Below are positions 35,155-45,940 of a DNA stretch of 64,000 bases, one piece after another. Source of the stretch: Pantoea cypripedii (lineage in GTDB: Bacteria > Pseudomonadota > Gammaproteobacteria > Enterobacterales > Enterobacteriaceae); assembly GCF_002095535.1 (NCBI RefSeq), contig NZ_MLJI01000002.1, positions 1,201,752 to 1,265,751 of the forward strand, given 5' to 3'. A program made the position numbers and the translations under genes. Position 1 is the first letter of the stretch. Each line of letters opens with the position of its first letter. Below the pieces are notes generated by a model. That model was not told where the DNA came from. It was given only the letters and a program-made list of their open reading frames with translations, and searched no databases.

Positions 35155-36192
35155 CGTCCCTTCCGGAGAGGCTGCGCCTCATCAGGCTAATCGGTGAGGC
35201 AGTTCGCTGTGGCGCAGGCCGGCACCGTGCCTGCAGACTGGCCGGTATCTCGTTACGTACGCTTCAGCGCTGACGTCAGTGCGGTACCAGTGGTGAAGAC
35301 CGCCGCCCCTCTGCCCGGCGGCCAGCGCCTGCAAACCGGCTGACTGAAGTAGAGCGTGCCCGGATACTGCAGGTCTGTACAGAGCCGGGATATGCTGACA
35401 GGCCGCCCTGTTATATGGTCCCGGCGCTCGCAGACCGGGGGATATACATCGCGTTCGAGTCCAGCCTTCGCCGCGTGATGAAGGCTCAGGGCATGGATCG
35501 GCACCGTGGCCGGGCTCGCCCGCACGGCATGTACAGCAGGCCCAGAGTTACACGGCTACGGCCCCGAATCGGCTATGGTCCTGGAATATCACTCACCTCC
35601 CCACATCAGTAACGGGACAGCGGTTTTATCTGTATATGATAACGGACGTCTTCAGCCGCCGGATAACCGGTGCGGAGGTCCATTAGAAAGAGTCCGGGCA
35701 GTATGCATCTGCGCTGCTGCAGCGCGCCGTGTGGTTAGAAAAATGCTGGCACAGCGGACTGGTGCTGCATGCTGACAACGGTGCGCCGATGAAGAGCTTC
35801 ACGATGCAGGCAAAACTGTACGAACTGGGCATTGCACCGTCTCACAGCCGTCCCCGGGTAAGCAATGATAATACTTACTCTGAATCGCTGTTCAGAACGC
35901 TGAAATACTGCCCGCTGTGGCCCCGTGAAGAGTTCCGGGACCTTGAAGGTGCTAGCAGACTGGTAAAACACTTTGTCCGGTGGTACAACAGCACACACCG
36001 GCACAGTGGCCTGCGCTGGGTGACTCCGGATGAAAAACATCACGGACTGGATTTGAAAACCTGGAAAAGCGTCATGTGCTGTATGAGGAAGCCAGACGCC
36101 ATCATCCGGAACGCTGGTCCGGCAAAACGCGGAACTGGAGCCCGGTCCTAGCGGTCTCGCTAAACACTGAAAAAGCGCAGCGTACAGGGTGA
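35151..36192 (+). pseudogene. IS3-type orfB transposase, several lesions
   Basis: Pieces in order: LPERLRLIRLIGEAVRCGAG, stop TGA near 35272 where Trp is expected (LQRxRQCG), YMVPALADRGIYIAFESSLR, a frameshift near 35547, LWSWNITHLPTSVTG and YMITDVFSRRITG (first catalytic Asp), a TAG near 35683, LHADNGAPMKSF (second Asp), NTYSESLFRTLKY (Glu), and another frameshift near 36058. It is dead. Confidence 0.83.
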
Positions 36193-36208
36193 AAAACACG
36201 ACAACTAA

Positions 36209-36600
36209 CTTGAAAGTTACCGCTCACGTTTCGTAAGAATGGGGGTTCACATTGCGCCAGAATTCCCAGGCTGTGTCCGAGAGGTTACTGACTGCGGCCA
36301 GAGTTATCTAAAAGGCGTAAAATGCTGTTAGGTCCGATACCCGTAATCCGGTCTGAGGCAGGGCAACCGCCGTCGTCATGGGAATGCCAATGATCTTGTG
36401 ATATGTACCGGGTTGAGTTGTTGTATTAAATATATTTTCCATGTCTCGTGGCAGAGAGAACAGAGTTAACGCTGATGCCCTGTATTACTTTTGCCACTAA
36501 GAACCATGCTTTCAGAAGCGGAACAGGAGGGACAGCTGTAATAGCCCCCGTTTAAACCGGACACTTCACCAGTTAGACATAGTCTTAGAGCTATGTTTAA
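36209..36600. other. Intergenic remnant between two IS elements
   Basis: No gene is supported in about 390 bp. Near 36540-36575 the sequence GCCCCCGTTTAAACCGGACA may be the left end of the following IS2-like element. Confidence 0.45.
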
Positions 36601-36610
36601 GGAGTGTCCT

Positions 36611-36997
36611 GTGCAAAGAATCGAAGTTATCACTGGCAAGCAAAAGCGCCGTCGTTATACTCCCGAAGAGAAAGCCCGTTTTGTTGCGCTCGCCATGCAG
36701 CCCAGCTAAACCGTTTCACTCGTTGCCCGGCAATATGGCATCACACCCAGTCTTCTTTTTAAGTGGAAACAGCCCATGAACGATGGTGGAAAGTCTGCGA
36801 TCGCCACGGGTTACGGGGTGGTCAGCGTCTCCGAGGTCAAAGCGCTGGAGAAAAAAGTCAAACAGCTTGAACAAATGCTGGGAAGCAAAACGATGGAAGC
36901 AGAAATCCTTCGGGATGCGCTTGAGATAGCCCAGGCAAAAAAGTTGATATCGCGCATGCCATTGCTGACACCGGATGATACCTCCTCATCCGAATAG
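36611..36997 (+). pseudogene. IS2-like orfA with one stop
   Basis: From GTG 36611: RRRYTPEEKARFVALAMQPS, TAA (36707-36709), TVSLVARQYGITPSLLFKWK, then VKALEKKVKQLEQMLGSKTM and ending PLLTPDDTSSSE. The layout matches IS2 OrfA (insC). Only one nonsense codon breaks it. Confidence 0.8.
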
Positions 36998-37002
36998 CAG
37001 AA

Positions 37003-37791
37003 GTGCTATGTGTATCGCGTTCGAATCTTTATGAACGGCTGCTGAAGAAGCGCCAGCGCCGGTCAGCCAACTATAGCAAAGATGATGACGCCCGATTGTT
37101 ACCGCTTATCCGCCAGATATGCAGCGAGCGGGCGACAAACGGCTATCATCGCGTGACTGCACACCTCAATCGTGCGGTGAAGGAACAAAACTGGCGGGTT
37201 AACCCCAAACGTATTTACCGGATCATGCAGGCGAATAACCTGTTGCTGGCAAAATCAGGCCATAAAAAGCCAGAGCGCTGTCATACCGGCAACGTCGTGA
37301 CACTTAAGCCGGATACGCGCTGGTGTTCAGATGGCTTCGAAATCCTCTGCTGGAATCGGGAAGTCGTGCGGGTGGTGTTCAGCCTTGACTGCTGTGATCG
37401 CTAAGCCATCAGTTGGTCGGCGGCAACAGGTGGAATAAACAGCGTTATGGTGCAGGATCTGCTGACAGAGAGTGTAGAAAAGCGTTTTAGAAATACGCTT
37501 TACCTGCCACATGTCGTTGAGTAGCTGACCGATAACGGCAGTTGCTACATAGCGGACTTAACAAGAACGTTCGCCGCCTCACTCGGGTTCATCGTGTGTA
37601 CGACGCCAGTGCACAGTCCGTAAAGCAATCGGATGGCTGAATCGTTCGTGAAAACGTTCAAGCGCGACTACGTATATGTAAATGATCTACCGGATGCCAT
37701 GACCGTAATGGGAAAACTGACGGAATGGATGGAAGACTATAATAACTGGCATCCTCATAGAGGTCTGAAAATGCAGTTACAGAGGGAATAG
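37003..37791 (+). pseudogene. IS2-like orfB transposase with three stops and no frameshift
   Basis: One continuous frame carries VSRSNLYERLLKKRQRR, ATNGYHRVTAHLNR, KPDTRWCSDGFEIL, then stops at 37402 (TAA), 37522 (TAG) and 37621 (TAA). Around the last two lie LTDNGSCYIADLT and SNRMAESFVKTFKRDYVYVN, the conserved DDE residues. Stops replace expected Glu/Trp codons. No right end could be defined. Confidence 0.82.
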
Positions 37792-38192
37792 AGAAGTTCT
37801 CTGCTAGCTATAAATTAACCGTATCCGTTTTAGCGGAGGCAACTCCAACAGCAGACTGATACGGAACACACATCGTACTTCAAAAACACCATTAACAACT
37901 ACATCAATGAGTTGGGAGCATTGCGTGTTAATTTTAAATTCAAATAACAGTTAGCTATCGCTTAATGGTTATAAATATCAATAGCTTATCATAAAAAAAA
38001 CCGACGCTTTTTGTCCTTACTTGCGTCGGTAAAATTTTACAAACGGAAAACAGGATGGGTATTATAGAATTACACAGCGATTTCAATCTAGAGTGTTCAT
38101 CCTAATTTTGCAACCCCCATAGCACTAAAAGCTTATTAAAGATAAACCGCCCCCCAGTGACGTAAAAGAATTTCTATTCAATCTAGAAATAG
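37792..38192. other. AT-rich intergenic region with a terminator
   Basis: No gene. It contains a bidirectional hairpin ACCGACGC / GCGTCGGT (38000-38007 with 38023-38030) followed by AAAATTTT. Confidence 0.6.
38000..38036. terminator. Hairpin terminator
   Basis: An 8 bp perfect stem, 15-base T-rich loop, A run upstream and T-rich tail; it could act on both strands. Confidence 0.7.
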
Positions 38193-38277
38193 GTAAGCGT
38201 CAAGCCACCGCCGTCTGTGATTCTGGTCTCAGGATCGCTAGCTTAGAGCTCCGTCTAATTTAGAAGGAGCTCTGTTC

Positions 38278-38717
38278 ATGGAAAATGCTGCCAACTGGCG
38301 AACTGAATCGCGTACCGTCTATTCCAATGACTTCAAACTTCGGATGGTCGAACTGGCTTCACGACCAGATGCCAACGTCGCACAACTGGCGCGGGAACAT
38401 GGCGTTGATAATAATCTCATTTTTAAGTGGCTACGCCTCTGGCAGAGAGAGGGGCGAATCTCTGTCGAATGCCTGCAACTATCGTGGGGCCGGTGGTACC
38501 ACAACCGCTTCCGATTTCCCCGACTCTGTTGTCCGTCGACGTAATCAACGACCCGCTGCCCATTGCAGAGAATGACACTCTGTGTACGTTCTCCTCCGCT
38601 CATTCCAGCGCTACTTCCTGTCATGTTGAGTTCCGCCACGGCAAAATGACGCTGGAAAACCCGTCGTCAGAGTTGCTGGCCGTGCTGATCCGCGAATTGA
38701 CCGGGAGGACACAATGA
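38278..38717 (+). pseudogene. tnpA: IS66-D TnpA, frameshifted
   Basis: The first frame gives RTVYSNDFKLRMVELASRPD and VAQLAREHGVDNNLIFKWLR. After about 38455 the correct continuation (FRHGKMTLENPSSELLAVLI) is in another frame that ends at 38717. One indel breaks it. Confidence 0.83.
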
Positions 38718-39064
38718 TATCCCTCCCGTCAGGCACCAAAATCTGGCTGGTCGCCGGTGCCACGGATATGCGTAAATCCTTCAACGGACTGGGCGAACAG
38801 ATACAACACGTTCTGGATGAGGATCCCTTCTCCGGCCACCTGTTCATCTTCCGGGGACGCCGTGGCGATACCGTGAAAATACTCTGGGCTGATACTGACG
38901 GTCTGTGCCTGTTTATCAAACTTCTGGAAGAAGGCCAGTTCGTCTGGCCAACAGTCCGTGATGGCAAAATCGCGATCACCCGCTCACAACTTGCCATGCT
39001 TCTCGATAAGCTGGACTGGCGTCAGCCAAAAACAGCACGCCTTAACTCACTGACAATGTTGTAA
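38714..39064 (+). CDS. tnpB: IS66-D accessory protein TnpB
   Basis: An intact 116-residue Orf2: SGTKIWLVAGATDMRKSFNG, HLFIFRGRRGDTVKILWADTD, LLEEGQFVWP, ending DKLDWRQPK. Overlaps the tnpA tail by four bases. Confidence 0.93.
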   Translation: MISLPSGTKIWLVAGATDMRKSFNGLGEQIQHVLDEDPFSGHLFIFRGRRGDTVKILWADTDGLCLFIKLLEEGQFVWPTVRDGKIAITRSQLAMLLDKLDWRQPKTARLNSLTML

Positions 39065-39094
39065 AAAGAGCATGACCGCATTATAAATGGGGTC

Positions 39095-40687
39095 ATGAGT
39101 CAGGACTATCTCGCCCGTATTGCTGCGCTGGAAGACGCGCTTCGCCAGAAAGACAGTCAGCTCAGCCTCATTGCAGAGACTGAGTCGTTCATGCGTTCGG
39201 CGCTGTCCCGCGCTGAAGAGAAAATAGAGAACGAAGAGCGCGAAATAGAGCATCTGCGGGCACAGATAGAAAAACTGCGGCGGATGTTGTTCGGTACCCG
39301 TTCTGAAAAGCTGCGCCGGCAGGTTGAAGAAGCAGAGGCACTGCTGAAGTTGCAGGAGCAGAAAAGCGATCGTTACAACGGTCGGGATAACGATCAACAG
39401 GTACCACGCCAGCTGCGCCAGTCCCGTTACCGTCGGCCTCTCCCGGAGCATCTTCCCCGCGAGATCCATCGCCTGGATCCTGTTGAACGCTGCTGCCCGG
39501 ACTGCGGCAGTGATATGAAATACCTCAGTGAAGTCAGCGCGGAACAGCTGGAACTGGTCTCCAGCGCCCTGAAAGTGATCCGCACGGTCAGGGTGAAAAA
39601 GGCCTGCACCCGATGCGACTGCATCGTTGAAGCTCCTGCGCCATCACGCCCCATCGACCGGGGTATCGCCGGGCCGGGTCTGCTGTCCCGGGTGTTAACG
39701 GCCAAATACTGTGAGCACACCCCGTTATACTGGCAGACAGAAATCCTTGCGCGTCAGGGCGTAGATCTGAGCCGGGCACTGCTCTCTAACTGGGTGGATG
39801 CCTGTTGCCGGTTAATGGCACCGCTGGATGATGCCCTTTATCACTACGTGATGGACCACCGCAAACTGCATACGGATGATACCCCAGTGCCGGTGCTGGC
39901 ACCGGGCAGAAAGAAGACGAAAACCGGGCGCATCTGGACATATGTTCGCGATGACCGGAACGCAGGCTCGTCAGACCCGCCCGCAGCGTGGTTCGCCTTC
40001 TCGCCGGACCGGCAGGGGAAGCATCCTCAGCAACATCTTCGCCATTATCATGGTGTGCTGCAGGCGGATGCCTTCGCAGGCTACGACCGGTTGTTCAGCG
40101 CAGAACGTGACGGTGGCCCGTTAACCGAAGTGGCCTGCTGGGCCCACGCGCGCCGAAAAATCCACGACGTCTATATAAGCACTCATACAGCAACAGCAGA
40201 GGAAGCCCTGAAACGTATCGGCGAGCTGTACGTAATCGAAGAAGCAATACGGGGCCTCCCTGCAACTGAGCGGCTGGCAGCCAGGCAGTCCCGAAGTAAG
40301 CCGCTGCTGATATCCCTGCATGACTGGTTGGTGGAGAAAAGCGCCACTCTGCCGAAAAAGTCCCGTCTGGGCGAAGCGTTCGCTTATGCCCTGAACCAGT
40401 GGGATGCGCTGTGCTACTACTGTGATGATGGCCTGGCAGAGCCTGATAACAACACAGCCGAACGAGCCCTTCGTGCCGTCTGTCTTGGGAAAAAGAATTT
40501 TATCTTCTTCGGCAGTGACCACGGCGATGAGCGCGGAGCCCTGCTGTATGGTCTTATCGGAACATGCAGGCTCAATGGTATCGACCCGGAGGCCTACCTT
40601 CGCCATATCCTGAGCGTACTGCCGGAATGGCCCAGCAACAAAGTGGCGGAACTGCTGCCATGGAACGTGGTTCTTACCGATAAATAA
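39095..40687 (+). CDS. tnpC: IS66-D transposase TnpC, intact
   Basis: The 530-residue transposase has an N-terminal coiled coil (about 5-90), zinc motif CCPDCGSDMKYL, the acidic residues of the DDE core in RKLHTDDTPVPVL, LQADAFAGYDRLF and AEPDNNTAERALR, and the C-terminal FFGSDHGDERGALLYGLIGT. It is the only full-length TnpC here and could act on the ends of the other IS66 copies in the window if sequence compatible. Confidence 0.95.
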   Translation: MSQDYLARIAALEDALRQKDSQLSLIAETESFMRSALSRAEEKIENEEREIEHLRAQIEKLRRMLFGTRSEKLRRQVEEAEALLKLQEQKSDRYNGRDNDQQVPRQLRQSRYRRPLPEHLPREIHRLDPVERCCPDCGSDMKYLSEVSAEQLELVSSALKVIRTVRVKKACTRCDCIVEAPAPSRPIDRGIAGPGLLSRVLTAKYCEHTPLYWQTEILARQGVDLSRALLSNWVDACCRLMAPLDDALYHYVMDHRKLHTDDTPVPVLAPGRKKTKTGRIWTYVRDDRNAGSSDPPAAWFAFSPDRQGKHPQQHLRHYHGVLQADAFAGYDRLFSAERDGGPLTEVACWAHARRKIHDVYISTHTATAEEALKRIGELYVIEEAIRGLPATERLAARQSRSKPLLISLHDWLVEKSATLPKKSRLGEAFAYALNQWDALCYYCDDGLAEPDNNTAERALRAVCLGKKNFIFFGSDHGDERGALLYGLIGTCRLNGIDPEAYLRHILSVLPEWPSNKVAELLPWNVVLTDK

Positions 40688-40725
40688 CCGTAAATACGGC
40701 GCTCACTTAACGCTTACAGAAATAG

Positions 40726-41264
40726 GATTATGGAATAATATTTATTTTAACTTAACGGGAAGTGGTTTATTAATAATAAACATAACACAAATATTAAAAA
40801 ATATGAAACTACTTAAATTATAAACTGGCAGTGATGACATCTGAGAAATAGGCCGTGATTTCCTATCCCCCCTCTCAGATATAATATAAGAGCTTCCTTA
40901 ACATGCTCCTAATTCTGTATATTATATATGTTCAGCTAATGATTAACTAGTTTATTATGTGTTAAGTTTTGACAATCAGCAGAATCTCCACAGAATTCTT
41001 GTGAGTTATACAGTCCAACGCAGAGTGATGAAGAATTTGATTATAGAGTATGCGCCTGACGCAAATTTTACACTGGACATACTCTATGGGCATAATCAGT
41101 TTTCGCTTAGGCATTTCTGCCTCAGCCTATAATTGAAATATTAAAAAAAGCATTTTCTGTTGAGATATATAGTCGTGATAAATAAATCCGGATGTCCCAA
41201 TCGTACACCCATTCATCCAGAGTTTTTTCCGAAAAATTCTGAACAATTATAAGTATTAAGCAAC
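40726..41264. other. AT-rich intergenic region
   Basis: No gene in about 540 bp. An inverted repeat ATAGAGTATG / CATACTCTAT (41043-41052 with 41078-41087) forms a clear hairpin of unknown role. Confidence 0.55.
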
Positions 41265-41293
41265 TACTGGAACAGTTTTTAAGCGCACCTGTT

Positions 41294-42148
41294 TTAGTTC
41301 CACGCACTTTTTGAGAGTTCCAGTTTTTCAGCTATCAGCCGGTACTCTTCCGGCGTCAGGTTATTCAGGGATTCATGGGGTCGTTCGCTGTTATATTCAA
41401 CCAGCCAGCGCTCTGTAATTTCCCGTGCTTCATTCAGCGTTCTGAATAAATAAAAATCCAGTATTTCTGTCCGGTACGTCCGGTTAAAACGTTCAATAAA
41501 GGCATTCTGCGTTGGTTTCCCTGGTTTGATAAATTCCAGTATCACACCATGCTCTTCAGCCCACTGCGCCAGCGTCAGCGAAACCAGTTCCGGCCCATTA
41601 TCCATCCGCAGTTTCAGCGGATAACCCCGGTTTGCCACGATCCTGTCCAGCATCCTGACCACCCGCTGTGCCGGGATATTCAGATCGATTTCTATTGCGA
41701 GAGCCTTGCGGTTAAAGTCATCCACCACATTGAAGGTCCGGAAGGGTCTAACGCAGACCAGCGCATCGTGCATAAAATCGATGGGCCAGCTCTGGTTCAT
41801 CGCCTCCGGCGTGCCAGCGGAGCCGGATTACGTGCCGGCAGACGCTGTTTTCCCTTATGGCGAAAATTCAGTTTCAGCAGGCAGTAAATACGGTGAACTC
41901 TTTTATGGTTCCAGCTATTGCCCTGCCTGCGAAGGACCTGAAAAAGCTTTTTAAATCCGTATCGCGGATAGCGTTCAGCCGCCACGGTCAGCGCCATAAT
42001 CACCGGCTCATCACGTCGCGTGTCCGGCTGATAACGAAATACCGTCCTGCTCAGCGACAATGTCCTGCAGGCCTGGCGTAAGCTCATGGCAAACTGCGCG
42101 ATCAGATAGCTGACCAGCTCAGGCTTTATCGCTGGTTTTAAAGCTTTT
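41294..42148 (-). pseudogene. IS3-E orfB transposase, frameshifted
   Basis: It begins in the -1 frame relative to orfA (KPAIKPELVSYLIAQFAMSL) and carries TRRDEPVIMALTVAAERYPR. A one-base shift near 41805 separates it from MNQSWPIDFMHDAL, VVDDFNRKALAIEID, RMDNGPELVS and NAFIERFNRTYRTEIL with the catalytic Asp-Asp-Glu. Otherwise full length. Confidence 0.85.
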
Positions 42149-42404
42149 TTTGGATGACGTCTTTAAGTGCCCGGCATTCAAGGCTGAGATCAGCAAACAT
42201 CTGTTTGAGGCGCCGGTTTTCATCCTCCAGGTCTTTCATCTTTTTGATATCAGAGGCTTCCATCCCGCCGAACTTCGCTTTCCAGTCGTAATACGAGGCC
42301 TCGGAGATCCCGGCTTCGCGGCAGACATCCTTGACAGTACGTCCGGCTTCGACGGACTTCAGAACGGCAATGATCTGGTGTTCGGTGAATCGGGCTTTAC
42401 GCAT
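42138..42404 (-). CDS. IS3-E orfA
   Basis: From ATG 42404: RKARFTEHQIIAVLKSVEAG, helix-turn-helix VKDVCREAGISEASYYDWKA, leucine-zipper-like IKKMKDLEDENRRLKQMFAD, end DVIQKKL. The A7-G run at the end (42144-42151) contains the A AAA AAG slippery heptamer used by IS3 elements for -1 frameshifting into orfB. Confidence 0.9.
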   Translation of the reverse strand: MRKARFTEHQIIAVLKSVEAGRTVKDVCREAGISEASYYDWKAKFGGMEASDIKKMKDLEDENRRLKQMFADLSLECRALKDVIQKKL

Positions 42405-42485
42405 GGTGATCTCCTCAGGGGACATAATCAGTATGTCGGAAGATCTCTAAAAGTGAATGGTTCGCTTAACTGGGATACTTACATC

Positions 42486-43018
42486 ACCGCTTCCATCCGC
42501 CAATGTGGTAGTTCTTCAAAAAGATGGTCTTCTTACCGCGCCAGTGCGTGTCGTTATGCACCAGACTGAATGAAGTCAGGGTTCTGTAAAGTCGCTCCGG
42601 GCTTCCATGAGTATGGCTAGGAAATTAAGTCATCGGTTATGCATAAGGGTGTGCGCCTTCCGGATTTAAGGGGGCCAGTCTACCCAGTCATAAGATTCTG
42701 CTGGCAGAGCATAGTAATGACGGGATTTACCATTATCCATTTCTTTTTTTCTGCTGTATGTTATGTAAGCTGTCACAGGATGAAAAGATAACAACTCTGT
42801 CATACGTTAAATAGAATGGATGGAAAGCAATGGGTGATCATATTGTTATGTTCATGCAGTAACAAATATTATGAGCAGGTTTGAGATGGTGGTGTCGGAA
42901 CCTCCCGGATTAATAAATCACCGGAAAAGACCGAAGCATGTACACATATTCTGTGTAAATGCCTTTTATTCTCAGAAGTGGCCGTCCTGGCGGACACCGA
43001 ACTCGATAATAAATCGGC
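42486..43018. other. Intergenic region without supported gene
   Basis: About 530 bp, AT-rich after 42640. The first 110 bp may be a fragment of another mobile element, but I cannot identify it. Confidence 0.4.
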
Positions 43019-43748
43019 TCATCGCCATACGCCAGATCCCAAAACCCTTCTGAGAAAATCCTGAGTACGTGGTTCCTGTGGATGTACCAGGATATGCTCA
43101 GCCAGTCCTTCCTCAACAATTTGTCCACTATGTAAGAAGCACAACCGATCAGCCACCTCGCGTGCGAATTGCATTTCATGGGTAACCACCACCATTGTCA
43201 TGCCTTCCCTGGCAAGGTTACGCATTACCTGTAACACATCCCCAACCAGTTCTGGATCAAGTGCTGAAGTCGGTTCATCAAACAAAATGGCACGGGGCTG
43301 GAGGGCAAGAGTGCGAGCAATGGCGACGCGTTGCTGTTGTCCTCCCGATAATTGCATGGGCCACGCATTTATTTTTTCCGCCAGCCCGACCATTGCCAGC
43401 AGTTCTTTTGCCCGTTTCTCCGCGATGGCACGAGGCTCACCATTCACATGTATTGGACCCTCCATTACATTTTCCAGCACACTTCGGTGTGGAAAGAGAT
43501 TAAACCATACCGATTTGTCGCCGTAGCGTGTTGATGGCTTTGTCGCGATGATTGACGCGCTGATTTAACAAACGAATCTCGCCTTCTTCATAGCTCTCTA
43601 GCCCGTTAATACAGCGCAGAATTGTTGATTTACCTGATCCTGATGGGCCTATCAGACATACCACTTCTCCCTCGCTGACACTAAAACTAACACCTTTTAG
43701 AACCTCAATCTGTCCAAAACGTTTATGAACATCATTAATTTCAATCAT
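43019..43748 (-). pseudogene. Amino-acid ABC transporter ATPase, broken at the Q-loop
   Basis: The N-terminal part (43500-43748) has Walker [10 protein letters not shown]. The C-terminal part (to 43019) has signature [16 protein letters not shown] and Walker [15 protein letters not shown]. Together they form a GlnQ/HisP-type polar amino-acid transporter ATPase. Between IGMV and FNLFPHRS about ten bases are missing, removing the Q-loop Gln and shifting the frame. It belongs with the permease and binding protein around it. Confidence 0.9.
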
Positions 43749-43957
43749 TTATGGCTCCTTTTCTCCGGCGTGTTTCCAGACGTTTGGTCACTGCCAGGAG
43801 AGGCAGACAAAGTAGCAGATAGAGTACTGCAACGATGGTATAGACAGTGGTGTTATCGAAAGTTGAAGCCGCTATTAACTGTCCCTGGCGTGTCATTTCA
43901 GTCACAGCGATAGTGGAAGCCAGAGCAGAATCTTTCAGCATCATCACATGCTGTAAT
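43741..43957 (-). pseudogene. Amino-acid ABC permease, 3' part
   Basis: It reads VMMLKDSALASTIAVTEMTR, then a transmembrane helix TIVAVLYLLLCLPLLAV, and overlaps the ATPase start by eight bases. The 5' part lies at 45223-45673; an IS110-type element was inserted between codons for NKLV and MMLKDS. Confidence 0.88.
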
Positions 43958-45222
43958 CTTAATACGATCCCAGCCTGTAAAATCCGAGGTGATTGCCATG
44001 AAAACCTTCGTTGGACTTGATGTTTCTCAGAAGAAAACAAGCATCTGCGTTATAGACCCTGACGGTAACAAGATTCGGATGGTAAAAGTCGAGACACATC
44101 CTGCTGTTATAACTAATTACCTTTTTTCTGAAGGATTTGATAAATCAAAAGTGGCTCTTGAAACCGGACCGCTTTCAGTCTGGCTCTACCATTCTCTCAA
44201 AAGCTATGGCCTGGATGTTGACTGTATTCATGCCCGGCACGTACATGCTTCTTTGTCTATGCAGTTGAACAAAACCGACCTAAATGATGCTTTTGGAATT
44301 GCACGGTTGGTCCTTTCCGGCTGGTATAAACCGGTGCATGTTAAAAGTCTTGAATGCCATCAGCAAAGGCTCATTCTTACCAGCCGGGAAAAACTCGTTC
44401 AACTTCGCGTTGTCGTCACTAATCAGATACGCGGACTTCTGAAAACATTTGGTGTTGTACTCCCGCCCGGCAAAAACAGCGTCTTTGAACGTGCGGTTAT
44501 TGAGTCATCTCCTTCGCTCGAAACTGTTAAACCGGTAATTCTGATGCTGCTGGATAGCTGGGAACGCCTTTCAGGGCAGATAAGGAAGTTCAACTAAATG
44601 CTGGAAAAAATCGCCCGAAAAGATCCTGTATGTCAGATATTACAGTCTGTTCCGGGTGTTGGGGTTCTGACCGCATTGAGTTTTAAAACATCAATTGACG
44701 ATCCATCACGTTTCAGACGTGTCAGTGATGCCGGTGCTTTTCTCGGATTAACGCCTAGGAAATATCAATCCGGTGAGGTCGACAGGAATGGCGGAATATC
44801 AAAGCAGGGGAACCGAATGGCACGTACGCTTATCTACGAAGCCGCATCATGCCTCCTGACCCGCTACGGCACTGATTCAGGTCTGGCAATATGGGCAAAT
44901 GAACTCAGGCGTAGAATGAGTTACAAAAAGGTTGTTGTGGCATTGGCCAGAAAATTAACGTTATTGATGTTAAGCATGTGGAAATCAGGTACTTATTATC
45001 AGGAAAGAGTTACTGCAGTAAATTAGCGAGCAGAGAATCATAATCAAATCAGACTGAGTTCGTCATTAACTTCAATTCCGAAACACGCTTTGCAGGGTAT
45101 AAAACCCTGCGGTAATCACATAGGAATGAAGACGATGTCTTGCAACATGTTGTAGCGTCAACAGATGACTACGAAGACGACAAAGACCCATCTGATCCTG
45201 ATATTGATTGATTAGACGACAA
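43958..45222 (+). mobile_element. IS110-family element inside the permease gene
   Basis: About 1.26 kb carrying one transposase gene with a stop codon. It splits the permease reading frame. No terminal repeats are evident, as usual in this family; limits are set by where the permease sequence stops and resumes. Confidence 0.8.
43998..45026 (+). pseudogene. IS110-family transposase with in-frame ochre codon
   Basis: MKTFVGLDVSQKKTSICVID carries the first DEDD Asp and LNKTDLNDAFGIARLV the next acidic pair. A TAA at 44595-44597 follows GQIRKFN. The same frame continues MLEKIARKDPVCQILQSVPG, GAFLGLTPRKYQSGE to 45026. It differs clearly from the IS110 transposase at 28570. A single nonsense codon separates it from function. 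Confidence 0.9.
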
Positions 45223-45673
45223 GCTTGTTACTATACGGCGGAAGTGCCACATGGAATGCCTGCGGTAAAATCACCCGTCGCATTGCTTTTTCAAAACTCA
45301 TGCCCATAGATCGTGCAGCTTCTAACTGACCATGATCAACCGATTCAATGCCCGCTCGGAATATTTCGGCAATATAGGTGGAGAAGCAGAAGGCGATGCC
45401 GATGATGCTGGCTTGAAATGAGGTGAGGGTGATGCCTATTTCGGGAAAAACGAAGTATATATAAAACAAAACCACGATCATTGGCAATCCGCGAGTGATA
45501 TTTATTATCGCCGAAACTGGCCAGGAAATAATTTTCCACGGATACATTTCCCCTGCCGCAAATAAAAATCCCAGTGGAGCACTGATAATCAGAGAAAAAA
45601 TCGTGATGATAATCGTCATTTCCGCCCCTTTCAGGAGAAAAGGTAAATAGTTCAGAATGCTACTCCAGTCCAT
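45223..45673 (-). pseudogene. Amino-acid ABC permease, 5' part
   Basis: AGGAG precedes ATG 45673 (MDWSSILNYLPFLLKGAEMT). Three transmembrane helices and the permease EAA-type loop (HGQLEAARSMGMSFEKAMRRVILPQA) identify it as a HisM/GlnP-type subunit. It ends at SNKLV where the IS110 element begins. It is divergent from the binding-protein gene across a 267 bp AT-rich promoter region. Confidence 0.88.
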
Positions 45674-45940
45674 CTCGTGCTCCTGTATGTGGGGAATTGA
45701 TTTCATTAAAATGATCACACGTCAGGAAGCTGTCAATGACTTTGTCTTTGACAAACATAGGATTTACTTATTTTCGTAATAAAGAAAGGCAATAATTAAT
45801 TAACTTATTGTAAAGTAATAAGTAATCTCGATGTTGCTTTTTTCGGATTTTATAGATTTTTTAATTGACAAGTCAGGGCTTGTTTTCATTCTAGTGAAAG
45901 ATGTCTGCATCGTTTTATTCATCGCTATCAGAAGTGGTCT

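Larger units (their letters stand above)
28030..36208 (+). mobile_element. IS3-family element, host of a nested insertion stack
   Basis: The outer element carries orfA (28073-28295 continuing at 34877-35154) and orfB (35151-36192). A short matching end TAGTTGTC is found at 28031 and, inverted, at 36200-36207. It is split by an IS66 element at 28296-34868. Its orfs contain nonsense codons and frameshifts, so it is defunct. Exact ends are approximate. Confidence 0.7.
38193..40717 (+). mobile_element. IS66-family element D with perfect target duplication
   Basis: Ends GTAAGCGTC (38193) and inverted GCTTAC (to 40717). Perfect 8 bp duplications AGAAATAG flank it at 38185-38192 and 40718-40725. 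It is 2525 bp and carries tnpA, tnpB and tnpC. Only tnpA is damaged. Confidence 0.95.
41265..42485 (-). mobile_element. IS3-family element E
   Basis: It carries orfA (42138-42425) and orfB on the minus strand. Ends are approximate, judged from related sequences CAGTTTTTAAGCGCACC on the left and, inverted, CCAGTTAAGCGAACC on the right. orfB has a frameshift, so the element is not autonomous. Confidence 0.75.
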
